Part shown: one piece after another, positions 1 through 9,885 of the stretch
Layout of the letters: every line of letters begins with the position of its first letter
How positions within the stretch are numbered: the stretch's first letter is position 1
DNA from: Brachionus plicatilis
Lineage: Eukaryota; Rotifera; Eurotatoria; Ploima; Brachionidae
Length of the DNA stretch: 64,000 bases
Direction of reading: 5' to 3'
Assembly: GCA_010279815.1 (NCBI GenBank)
Contig: QEOQ01000515.1
Coordinates: 215,050-279,049 of the forward strand
Position numbers and translations under genes: made by a program
The notes under the pieces: generated by a model
Seen by the model: only the letters and a program-made list of their open reading frames with translations
Database searches by the model: none
What the model was told of the DNA's origin: nothing

Positions 1-41
1 AGCTTAAGCTCGATACAGTTAACAAATAAATAAATAAATAG
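1..41 (+). repeat. 3' tail of a non-LTR retroposon family
   Basis: Short segment ending in a run of AAAT units and preceded by an AGCTTAAGCTCGATACAG-type motif. The same motif plus tail occurs at 47742-47785 (+) and on the minus strand at about 26117-26175, 56117-56150 and 56590-56635, where it lies just downstream of LINE coding relics. It is therefore read as the 3' end of a truncated retroposon cut by the window edge. Confidence 0.6.
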
Positions 42-384
42 AACTTCAGAACATTCAATAACTTAAATAAAGCTTTTTAAAGATTAAAAATTGTTTTATT
101 ATAAACCGGTTGCAAGTCTTATCTAATATTAATGATGTTTTTTGCATTATTTAACATTTTGCAGAGTGATTTAATCAAATACTATTCAAAAATTATAAAC
201 AAAATACTATTTGATATGATTTTTTTGATCCTAAACTTCAAGATGCCTTTTTTGTAGAGTTTATTTAAAATTCAAATTCAAATGAGCATTCAAAATTCAA
301 AATTAGATTTTATAAGTAAAAAAATAAGTAAAAAAATGAAAAGATCGATCTTTCATACAATTGTTTTTGCAATAAATTTTTTTA
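42..384. other. AT-rich spacer, nothing recognised
   Basis: AT-rich sequence with simple direct repeats (attcaaaattcaa). No coding, RNA or transposon signal was seen. Confidence 0.5.
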
Positions 385-1083
385 CAGTGATGATTTGAAG
401 ACTTAAGCTCGATCCAGCCTCAATTTATAATTTTTTAAACCCTTTTTAAGACGTCCAAAAAGATTTCACTGAGCAATTTAGGATTAAAATCAGGGAAAAT
501 TTTCCTCAAAACCCAAATGAAACGATTAGTTTCTTTAGATCAGCAGATAATAGAAAATTTCTTGGCATAAAAGGTATTTATTCTTATTCAATTTACTAAT
601 ATAAATAGTATTCTAACTTTTTATATTAATGAACACTTGGCACGATATGTACCTCATGACAGAACATTTGAAAAAGCCTTTGAAAAAGCAAGCAATTCAT
701 TGAAGACGTCCCGCTCAGTTGTTAACACTTCAGCTAAAAAACAACCAGAAAATTAGACAAAATTTTGAATTAAAATTTATTAACTAATGAAATTTTAAAC
801 ATGCTTCCAATAATTTTTTTTAATTTTAACTTTTTTACGATTTTTTACAGCTTTTTACGAAATTTTACCACTTTTAAACTCAAATTTTACGAAATTTTGC
901 GTAAAATATCGTAAAATTTTTTTCTCGAGTTTGAAACTTTGATTTTGTTGAATTTGAGCAAAATTATTAAAAAAGTACTAGAAAACGGCAAATTTTTGGC
1001 CTTTTAGTTTTTACCCTTTTTAACGTAAAATTACGTAATTTTACGTAAATTTTCGTAAAAACCCACATTTCAAATCATCACTG
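385..1083 (+). mobile_element. Non-autonomous Tc1/mariner-type element, 699 bp
   Basis: The ends are inverted (CAGTGATGATTTGAA at the left, TTCAAATCATCACTG at the right) and both are flanked by TA (383-384 and 1084-1085), the target duplication typical of Tc1/mariner elements. The right arm carries repeated ACGTAAAAT/TTTTACG blocks like those in the 493-bp inverted repeats of the intact transposon at 21051-24604. No transposase remains. The interior holds two exons of the partner gene found in that intact element (see 451-756). It looks like an internal-deletion derivative of a related family with different outermost sequence. Confidence 0.85.
451..756 (+). pseudogene. Relic of the transposon partner gene (last two exons)
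   Basis: Exon 451-573 is 123 nt, preceded by ...TTTTTAAG and followed by GTATTT. It reads DFTEQFRIKIRENF then NPNETISFF...FLGIK, matching the exon at 23878-24000 of the intact transposon (EFTNFLRSELERKF, DPNKTLGYY...ILEIK) in length, phase and intron positions. The next block (631-756) reads ARYVPHDRTFEKAFEKASNSL, against VKFVPQHLSFREAWERASNSI in the intact gene, and ends in TAG. The AG acceptor before the last block is not present, so this copy is probably dead. The protein family is not recognised. Confidence 0.75.
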
Positions 1084-1149
1084 TATTCTATTTTTCATGA
1101 TAAGAAATCATTTTCCATGATATCATCTCATTTCGTTTATCACTAAATA

Positions 1150-1590
1150 ATTAAAAAAATCCCCAAAGTTCATCCAAATTTCGCCTTCATTTTCTTGCCT
1201 AAATTCAAATTGATCAAGCACGTATGCCAGCCAAAGACCATTCTCTTGAATTGTCACTTCATGATTCTTTCCACTCAATGCGACTCCACCAGTTCCTTAG
1301 GCGAATAAGTCCAATATCCCGGACATGGGGTTCCAGTAGAGCAATTATAATTGATATCCTTCACAAAACCATTAGGTAGTATGCTATTTCCATGTCATGC
1401 TTGATTCTTTGGAACTACCTTGTCGAATTATTCAGACATAAAAGTGATAGCTGCACAGCCAGCAATGAACTAACAATTACCCAAGTAGTCTTGATCGAGA
1501 TCATTGGCATTTGCTGTTTTATCGATGAATTTCAACATTTAGTTTGCATATTTCTAATGGTCGCATCCATTTTCAGTCATGGACAAAATT
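1150..1590 (-). pseudogene. Calpain-family cysteine protease pseudogene fragment
   Basis: Read on the minus strand, blocks typical of the calpain catalytic domain appear in order. WMRPLEIC (about 1540-1575) corresponds to the W-RP-EI motif. DYLGNC-stop-FIAGCAAITF (about 1455-1505) corresponds to the catalytic-cysteine region GDCWLLAA. GLIRLRNWWSRIEWKES (about 1260-1320) then SDNSREW corresponds to the segment LRNPWG-EW-GAWSD. EGEIWMNFGDFF (about 1158-1195) corresponds to the domain end DGEFWMSF-DF. Two stops replace tryptophans, frames shift, and the stretch between the Cys block and the LRN block is missing. A live parent calpain elsewhere in the genome is inferred. No introns are visible inside it. 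Confidence 0.75.
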
Positions 1591-1604
1591 AGATATATAC
1601 CAAT

Positions 1605-2155
1605 TATTCGATTATTCGATTATTCAACTCTAGGACTATTCGATTATTCGATTATTCGATTATTCAACTCTAGGACTATTCGATTATTCGACTGTTCGAC
1701 TATTAAATGATTGTTAAATTTTCAAATAATTTCCGGTAGAATTTTAGTTAAAGAAAATTAACCCTTAAATTAACCATAGTTTGACTAAGCGAAAGACGAC
1801 GCTAGGCGTCTTGAGCTTTGTCAAATTAGGGTCAATTTCAGGGTTAATTTTGTTTAAACAAACTGGAGATTGAATGGGGTCTGGGGCGCAGTCCCGGTTT
1901 AGGGAATCCGGTTAATTAGACGCAAAGAGAGATTTTAATAAATATATTCTGAGTAATTTCCATGAAAAGCTGAATATTCGAATATTCGAATAATCGAATA
2001 ATCGAATAGTCATAGAGTTGAATAATCGAATAATCGAATAATCGAATAGTCCTTGAGTTGAATAATCGAATAATCGAATAATCCTAGAGTTGAATAATCG
2101 AATAATCGAATAATCCTAGAGTTGAATAATCGAATAATCCTAGAGTTGAAAAATT
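1605..2155. repeat. Fold-back repeat of ATTCGATTATTCG units
   Basis: About 100 bp of tandem ATTCGATTATTCGA with a spacer CAACTCTAGGACT (1607-1700) is mirrored as the reverse complement at 1975-2150. Between them is an imperfect palindrome (about 1735-1860) with arms GAAAATTAACCCTTAAATTAACC and a loop containing GACGACGCTAGGCGTC. The whole unit could fold into a long hairpin, as in fold-back or MITE-like elements. No coding content or clear target duplication was found. Confidence 0.7.
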
Positions 2156-3212
2156 AATTGAAATTAATAATTTTTGAATTGATGAATAATTGTATTTAAT
2201 AAAATATTGTCCATACCTCTCCATTTTATGTTCATAGAACCGCGCCAAGTTGGAAAACTTGGCGCACATCATGTAAGATAAAAAAATCATTAATTATTTT
2301 ATTTTAACAATAATTTTTACTTTATTTACTTTATTTTGGTAAAATGATAAGTTTTGAAGTTTTAAAATTTTGATAAAATTTTAATAAATTTAATGACATT
2401 TTTTATTGCCTGTTTTTTTTGTTACACTATAAAAGAATTTTTCACAGGCTGTTAAATGATTTAGTAAAGTTTTGATGTTTTCGCAACTAAATTAACCTCT
2501 GAAGAACTTTTTGAACTCAAGAATAGAAGAATTTAAATTTTAAAAAATTATTTTTTTTATTCGTCTTTTATTTTTTGTTTCTACTCCTATTTAAATCATA
2601 AAAAGTATCATTTGATGCAAAATTTTATATCTATGCATCTATTATGCACCCAAATAACCTATTTAAAAAAATAGGTTAAAAAGTTAAAAATTTTTTATTA
2701 AAAATCGGTTTTTGATAAAATGCTTTTAAATTTAAAAATTTTTTGATCATTTTTTAATAATAAAACTAAATGGAAATTATTTTCTTTTTCTTCTAAAAAG
2801 AAGTATCGATTTTATCAAATATCAAATCTACTATTTGACTTGTTCATTTAGCCGAACTATGAATTTATTTATATAATTTAATTTGATAAAAAGAAAATTA
2901 TGCAAACAATTTATTAATTAAATTGTCCAATTCATTTTTGTTTCAAATCTAAAGGGAAGTAAAATCACTGTTGTCTAGTTTAGTGAATTAAAGACTAAAA
3001 ATAATCATTTATTGTCGGATTTTTTTAATTCTAATTTTATTTTTAATTTTAACATTCCATACCAGTGTCATAGATTTCGGAAATATCCATGCTTATAAAA
3101 ATAGACTTAATTTGATTGTTATAATTTTTTCAATTTAAATAAAACAAAATTAATTGTCAGACATTTATTCTTGAGCAATCAAGTGAAGATAATAATTATA
3201 AAAAATTAAAAA
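2156..3212. other. AT-rich intergenic stretch
   Basis: Very AT-rich sequence downstream of the GPCR gene. No conserved coding blocks, RNA gene or repeat family was recognised. Confidence 0.5.
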
Positions 3213-4688
3213 TTATGTCTTGGTTAAAGGCTTGGGCTCCTTTTGTTGTTTGATACACGGTAAAAATCGATAGAGCTTGTTTAAAAAAATTCCGTAAATA
3301 TACGGATTGAGACAGCTGTTCGATACGGCGAATGTGAATAGATAATTTTTTATTTTTTTATTATGCGATGTATTGAAGGCGTTCGGGTCGACTATGGCCC
3401 ACAGAAGGCACAAATAGTACGGTGTCCAAGAAAACAAATAGGCTAAAACTTCATTAAAATAAATTATTTAAATAACAAAATTTTTTATTAGCAAAAAAAT
3501 TACCAATTAAAGCACTTAGTTTTAGGGTTCTGTACTTTGCTTTTAAAAAAGTGTTGTTGTGATTCCTGCGAATCGCTTCGCTTTGGCTGTGCATTCCATT
3601 TTGACCATGATCGTGAATATTGCATTTGTTAAAGGCACGACTGTATGACTGGTAGTTTCGACCCCGGTATCTGTATCTCAGATAGCGCTGAATTTCAGCC
3701 TTTGACTTGGGTTGCGAACTCAAATAGTGAAATTGATTGGAATAGTGTCCATTGACATTGTAGCGGTTTGTTTTAGTGTGTGTAGCGATTGTAGAGAATA
3801 TTTTAAAGTAACAAAAACACATTATTAACAAAGGTGCACCATAACAACCAGTAAAGTGGTACAAACTGTATATTAACTTTTTAAATTGAGTATTTAGCTT
3901 GCCAAAAGTGACACATTGTCTAAATGTGGGGTCTTGAGGATGAGACAGCAATTCGAATAGAAACACCTGGGGCAAACTGGACAAAAAACTCATCATCCAA
4001 GACACAGTCAACAAAATTTTGTTCAGTGTATAAACCTTTTCCAATTCCAAAGGCTTTACAATCACGTAGAACCGATCTTAAAAAATAATTTAAATTAAAA
4101 ATAAAATAAATTAAATAAAAAAATTTTAATAAATAATTTTAAAAAATTCTTAATTTTTTTATTACCTATTGTGATGGTTATTATAACAAAAGAAGATAAA
4201 TAATGGCCAAATGTTCGTAGAAACATCATCAACTTGCACATGGTTTCGCCAGCTCGCCAACTGTCCGTGTAGGCCCAAATAATTTCCAGAGGTAAATGCA
4301 CATAGGTGACCATTAGATCAGCGATGCACAAATTCATCAACAAGAGACGAATTCGGGAACGAGAGTTTTTAAAATTTTTGTTTGCCGATTTGTTCATGAA
4401 CAAGAGAGCAACAAACGAGGTCGAATTGCCGATGCTGGCTATGATAAACAGAATTATGTAGATGAAAATTTTCTCTGAATGCTTTGTTTTTGGCAAAAGC
4501 TGACCAGACCGAGTGTGGTTGATGCTCAATTTGTTTTCTGACAATTGATCGATCATGTCATACTGCTGGTGTTTGAGAAACAAGTCCTGTGACTCTATTT
4601 GAGAGAATAGTGACGGTGATGCCGATGACAAGTGCAGGTAATAATCAAACTTAAGTAGCAATGAAACTGTACTATTTGACATGTCCAT
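3213..4688 (-). CDS. Class A GPCR, GnRH/AKH/corazonin receptor type
   Basis: Three exons: 4688-4166, 4076-3504 and 3442-3213, with introns of 89 and 61 bp, GT/AG ends and phases 1 and 1, giving 441 residues. Features seen: TM1 (about 74-98) with GN at 87-88; TM2 with LCIADL (120-125); the TM3 cysteine C151; a DRF version of DRY at 175-177, created across the first splice; SLPQVFLFE and RQCVTFG blocks in TM4/ECL2; FSWTPYY (369-375) in TM6; and NPYIY (411-415) in TM7. The TM4-ECL2 and TM6-TM7 wording resembles the GnRH/adipokinetic hormone/corazonin receptor group, so a neuropeptide ligand and Gq signalling are likely. Loop 3 is long and basic. The start is the first ATG, giving an N-tail with possible N-glycosylation sites (NST, NHT). 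The exact ligand cannot be told. Confidence 0.88.
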
Positions 4689-7600
4689 TGTATCCTTACT
4701 AGTCTTTTAATTTAATTAATTCTTTTCCAAAAATCTTTTCATCTATTTAATTTAGAAATTTAATGAATGTCTCATTTTTAAATTTAAAATCAGAAGGGTA
4801 TGAATAAAATTTCAGACTGAATTAACAAAAATAATTGTCAATTTAATCACGTTTTACATTAAATTAATTCAATTTAAAATAATCATTTTTTATGAACTTA
4901 TTTGAGTCTGTAATAAAATTTTTCGCTTCCTAAACTCTTTTTTAATTTAATTAAATACTTTTAAATACAAATATTGTTATTGTTCTAATATTTTACACTC
5001 AAAATGAGTGAAAACATACTTGTTATACACCAAATTAATCTTGATTTTAAAATAAAAAATAATTTGACATCTAAAAAGAAGTTTTATTAATTTATGGGCA
5101 AAACATCTGCTAACCGGATGAATTATTAAAAAAATTTTAATTTAAATGAGTGGTGATTTAAAGCTAATTGAGAATGATAGAATATTTAAAATCACTTAAG
5201 ATGATATATGATATTAACAAGATTTACGATCAAGAATGTACGCAATTAAATTTTTTAAAAAAAGACTACTGTCCTCAAGGAAACAATTTAAATTTTTTTC
5301 TTAATTTTAAAATAGTAATTTAATAGCACAAAAAATCAAATGCTAATTGAAATTCTAAAATGTTCCAAATTATAAAATTTCAAAATTAATCAATAAACAA
5401 AATTTTTGGCAAGACTTGCTGGCGGCATCAAAAAATGCATCATTTAAAAATTATTAAAAAAATTTCTTATCTAAAAAATAACTCAAAATTAACAAAATTT
5501 TTTATTGATTTTTAAAGAAATATTTTTTAGCAACTGTTGGCGCTTACTACTAAACTAAACTGCTTTAAAGATTTGCCTATTAGGGATTTAGCAAATCTCT
5601 TTTATTAGTATTTTAAAATATTTTTTTACTAATAAGGCTATGTGGATTATTGATAATTAAAATTACTTAAACAACTGCGGAAATGTTGATCCAAGGTTGC
5701 GGCCAGACTTTCATTGCTAAATGATCCCATCTTATTTCATGCACACTAATCATCAAATTTTAGGTCGAAATCAAACATCATCTAATAATATTCTCTGGAT
5801 GATTTGTCACGAAATAAAAATTTTTATCAAATATTCATTAAGAATAAATAAACTTGAATATAATTCTAGATTCATGCAAAAAATAACTCTCATTAAATCT
5901 TGGCTTTTTTTGGCATGCTATAAGTTTTAATTTCTAGTCTCGACATGCACCAAAATAACTCTTAAAAAGTTCTGAAAATTCTAGTAAAAATTTTTTAATT
6001 ATTGAATGGTTGTAAATTTGTAAATAAATGTGACTTTTCAAAACCGTTCTCAGACAATATTGAATTTAAAAAAAACAACTTTTAAAAAAAGAGTTTTAAG
6101 TATCTAAATTGAGGCTGTTTTATGGTAGAAATCTTTTAATGAAAATTTATGATGCTCTGATATTATTTTAATAATTGCTTTTGACATTTTTAACGCTTTT
6201 TTGAAGCTATTAAGATTTTCATAGATTACAGCTAAAAAGCTATTAGCTAAAATTTTTAATTAAAATCTTGAATAATTAAAAATCTAGAAAAAAAAGAGAT
6301 AAAAATATTTTAAAATAGATTTATAAATATTATAATCGTGTAATTAAATAATGTAAGGTTCGCAAAATGATGTAAAACAATTCAATACTTAAAATAATAA
6401 GTTTACTTTGAAAATAATTGCTATTTTTATACTAAAAAAAGATTATCTTAATTTTTATAATTTGATCTTTCTAATTTTAAAATCAAATAATTAAATTTTA
6501 AGCTCATTTAATTATTAAAAATTCTTCCTGGTTTTAATATAATGATTTCAAAATGAAAAAATATCCATTTATATAACAACCTAATGAAATTTATTTAATT
6601 TGACAAACCGAATATTAACCAATTATCATTTATTATTGGGTTCATCATTTTACAATTTTTAATATAATTTTTTTGTGCGTAATTTGAGATTTTGAGTATT
6701 CATTTTTTGTTTTAATTGCATCAGAAATCTAGGTTTTAAAAGTAAAATTCTAAATATTTATGTCTAACTTTGGATTAGACCGATAAAAATTCTGACATGA
6801 CAGCGCTCAAGACTGTCTTTTATATTTAATTTAGTTCCTGTTTATTTAATTACATAAAAAATGAACCTACTACTGAATAATGAACGTCATCAAACAAAAA
6901 CGATATATCTAAGTAATTTTTCAGTTTCGATGGTCCTCATTTAGGCAGATATTAATTCTAAATTCAAAACAAATCGATTAAAAGCCTCGCTTCTTTCTTA
7001 TTTAATTTTAAAATTTTATTCAATTAAAAATAATTTTTTAATGAATATTACAGGAGCGAAAGCATTTTTTTCTCAAAATTGGATTATATGTGGTAATATG
7101 TGCTCAAACGTGCCATTTGATTATCTATTTAGTAAAGGAAGATTATTATTTAGAGTGAGCTCAAAAAATCAAGCTAAAATTATGAGAAACGTACGGATTC
7201 ATTACAAAAGAAGACTCACAGCAGCAATCGATGATAAAACCAAAATATTTTCAAAAATATTTTCAAAAATTTTTTATTTTTATTCTTATAATAAAATTAT
7301 TTAATTTCATATTAAAAAATAAAAAGAGAAAAATAAAAAATCTGCTTAGTTTTAGCAAGTTTTTAATTTTTACTTGTTAAGTATTTTTCAGTTAAATTAT
7401 TAAAAATAAAGATGGAAAAATGAGGCCTTAAAAAGAGGAATTATTTTAGTTTCCAAATATAATTCCTCAAAAATCATGTTTTAAATATTTTTTATATATA
7501 AAAGAATCACTTCATTGATTTGTTATTAAGTCAAACATATTTTAAACACTAGAAAATTTAAAATCCCTAAATAATATTTAGGTCTTTTTTTAAAAAAAAT

Positions 7601-8597
7601 AATAAAGACGAGAACTGCTTATATCCAAATGAATTAACAATAATTTATAAATATTTAATCAAAAGATGATTATCTAGATTAAATTTTCTTTTATTTTTAC
7701 CAATAAAAGTTATCAAATTAGCCATTAAATATTAAGCTTACTAGAAAACAAAAAAATATTATATTTTATTCCAAAATAGGTGATCAAAAATTAATTAATG
7801 AAATTGAAAATTTTTTTCCAATTGTAAAATTTGATTCAGAATGATGCTCTGAACTATGGTCAAGCGTAAATTAAAATTTTTTTTCTAATGAAGATCAGAA
7901 TTTAGTGCTGGCCATAAAAATATGTTTTTGCACCAAATTTTGATGCTGAAAAATATTAGAATTATTTTAACTAATTATTTTTTAATCACCAACATTTATG
8001 TGCTATCTTTATATATTCTTTCTAATATTAATTAAAATTTTTTCATTAGATGAAAAAAGTTTCTCTGAATCATCTTGATTAAATCGTAGGCACAGAATGT
8101 ATATTGAAAAGAATTTTTATTGACTAAATTTTCGAGCAATAATTTGTTTTATTGTGCATTAATTCTTTAAGCCGCTTAGGTAAATATCTTATATCAGTAA
8201 AATAATTTAAAAAAAAAAACTTAAATAAATACAAACCCTCAAATGAAAAAAAATGGAAAATCGGCTAATTAAGTTGTTATTTTGAAGTCTTAAAAGACTC
8301 TAGAGCTATTGATGTTGAATCGTGAAAAGACGCCCTCTCAAAATTAATCATGACATGTTCAACTTTATAACATATTAAATTTATAATTTTTCATGCATTA
8401 TATTAAATGAAATAGATTGGATTTATAAAAATGAATTTTGATTATTTTTTTATTAAATTACAATGAAATATTATTTTTTTGATATTTAAAAAACGTACTT
8501 GTGAACTGATTAACACTTGATCTTTTTTATCATTATAAAATATTAAAATAAATAAAGAAAAAGAAATGTAAATTTAATCGAAAACTTTTACATACCT
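4689..8597. other. Long AT-rich intergenic region
   Basis: About 3.9 kb upstream of the GPCR. It contains only AT-rich sequence with many short homopolymer runs. Small open frames (for example 7041-7304) show no family resemblance and no splice partners. It may hold GPCR regulatory DNA, but no element could be pointed to. Confidence 0.5.
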
Positions 8598-8599
8598 AC

Positions 8600-8800
8600 A
8601 GGACTGATTTTTAAAAGTGGTTTTACCAAAATTTTAGTAAATTTACGGAAATTAGAGTAATTTTACGTAAAATCACAGAAAGTGAAAACAGTAAATTTAC
8701 CGGATTTTTCGTAAAATTTCGTAAAACAAAAAGGGTCCAAAACAAAATTTTTGCAATTTTTTTGTTTTTTTTTCAAAATTAATAGAAAATTTTAAATAAA
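8600..8800 (+). mobile_element. Isolated left arm of a Tc1-like element
   Basis: Starts with CAGGACTGATTTTTAAAAG after a TA dinucleotide. It continues with ACGTAAAATTT/TTTACGG blocks and a GGGTCCAAAACAAAATTTTTGC segment that parallels the inner part of the 493-bp inverted repeat at 21051 (there TGTCCAAAAAATTGG...TTTTGC). No matching right end was found, so the unit is truncated or badly decayed. Confidence 0.55.
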
Positions 8801-9199
8801 AAACAAATTTTAAATTTTTATTGATTTTAGTGAAAAATAATAAAAAAAAAGTAAAAAAAAGTTAAAATAAAAGAAAAATTTAAATTAAGTTTGTTTAATT
8901 TATTTCTGGATTTTTTTAAACCAAACTTGTTTTATAAAATCATAAAAAAATCTGAATTTTTATTTAAAAAAAAAAAACGGTGACAGTTATTTAAAATTTG
9001 CCACTTTCTTAGAAGTTTATCTTTAGTAATTTTTAAGGTAAAAAGAGCTATTTTGTGCAAAATGTTGTCAATTTGTGCAATTTGACTCAAAAAATTTTAA
9101 AATTTTCCATTTGAAAAAAATAAAAAACCTTAGATCGGATCGCTTCTCAACATTTGTAAATTTTTCAACTGATGTTTAGACAATGAGACTATTAAAAAG

Positions 9200-9715
9200 T
9201 AAAAATTCTTTCTGATTTGAGATTTTGCAGTGAATCAAGATGCAATTATAGCAAATCCAAAACCAGCAACCCTTGAACCAATTTCTCACAATAAAAGTGC
9301 AATGAATACAATTCAACCTAGTCAAGTTTCTCAGAAAATTCCAGTAATGACTAATTAAAATGAAATTTGTCAACCAGCAAAAAAAAAAAGGAAGACTAAA
9401 AAAGAAATCTTTTTTTTTGACATTTTTTGCTTTACATTTTTGTTTTTTTTTCTTTTTATGGTGACGTAGAATGATTTTTCTGTAAAAAAAAATTAGCTTC
9501 AAAAATAATTATTTAGAATGTTTTTTGTTATCATATATCATACTTTAATTCGAATTTGTTTGATTTTTTTTAAAATTTTTAAATTATGAAAAATAAATTA
9601 GATTGTATTTTTATTTATTTTTTAATCCGGATCTGTCTTTTAGGCACCAAAAATGCGGAAAAAATTTCGTCTTTTAGATCCTCAATATGGCGATTCAGTA
9701 ATCAGTATCCTTATT
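9200..9715 (+). pseudogene. Decayed coding-like segments, probably transposon-derived
   Basis: After TTTTGCAG at about 9220 a plus-strand frame reads NQDAIIANPKPATLEPIS, continues through SQVSQKIPVMTN, meets a stop, and resumes with a lysine-rich AKKKRKTKKE stretch resembling a nuclear localisation signal. A second piece after CTTTTAG at about 9642 reads APKMRKKFRLLDPQYGDS. Lying just right of the transposon arm at 8600, in the same orientation as the partner gene of the intact element, it may be a remnant of such a gene. The sequences do not align convincingly, so this remains a guess. Confidence 0.3.
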
Positions 9716-9885
9716 TTTGTGTTAATCAAGCAGTTAAAATATGAAAAATATATTCTTTGGTCATAAAAACCTAATTAAATTGATAATTAAATTCATTATG
9801 AATATTAAATGAAATAAAGTGAATTTAAATTAATTTTTATTCAATAATAAAAAAATATTAAGTTCAATGATATTTAGAAAACGAC

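Noticed and set aside
1607..2150. Possible CRISPR array, because of evenly spaced ATTCGATT repeats
   Set aside because: Repeats are contiguous without unique spacers and are mirrored; the window is eukaryotic.
5721..5930. 69-codon plus-strand frame
   Set aside because: AT-rich spacer, no domain, no splice partner.
7041..7304. Open frame of 87 codons (+) in the long spacer
   Set aside because: No family resemblance and no splice partners; the end of the frame is a low-complexity FSKIFSKIF run as expected by chance in AT-rich DNA.
9176..9502. 108-codon minus-strand frame rich in F, K and C
   Set aside because: Low-complexity; the plus strand of the same stretch has more protein-like sequence after a splice acceptor.
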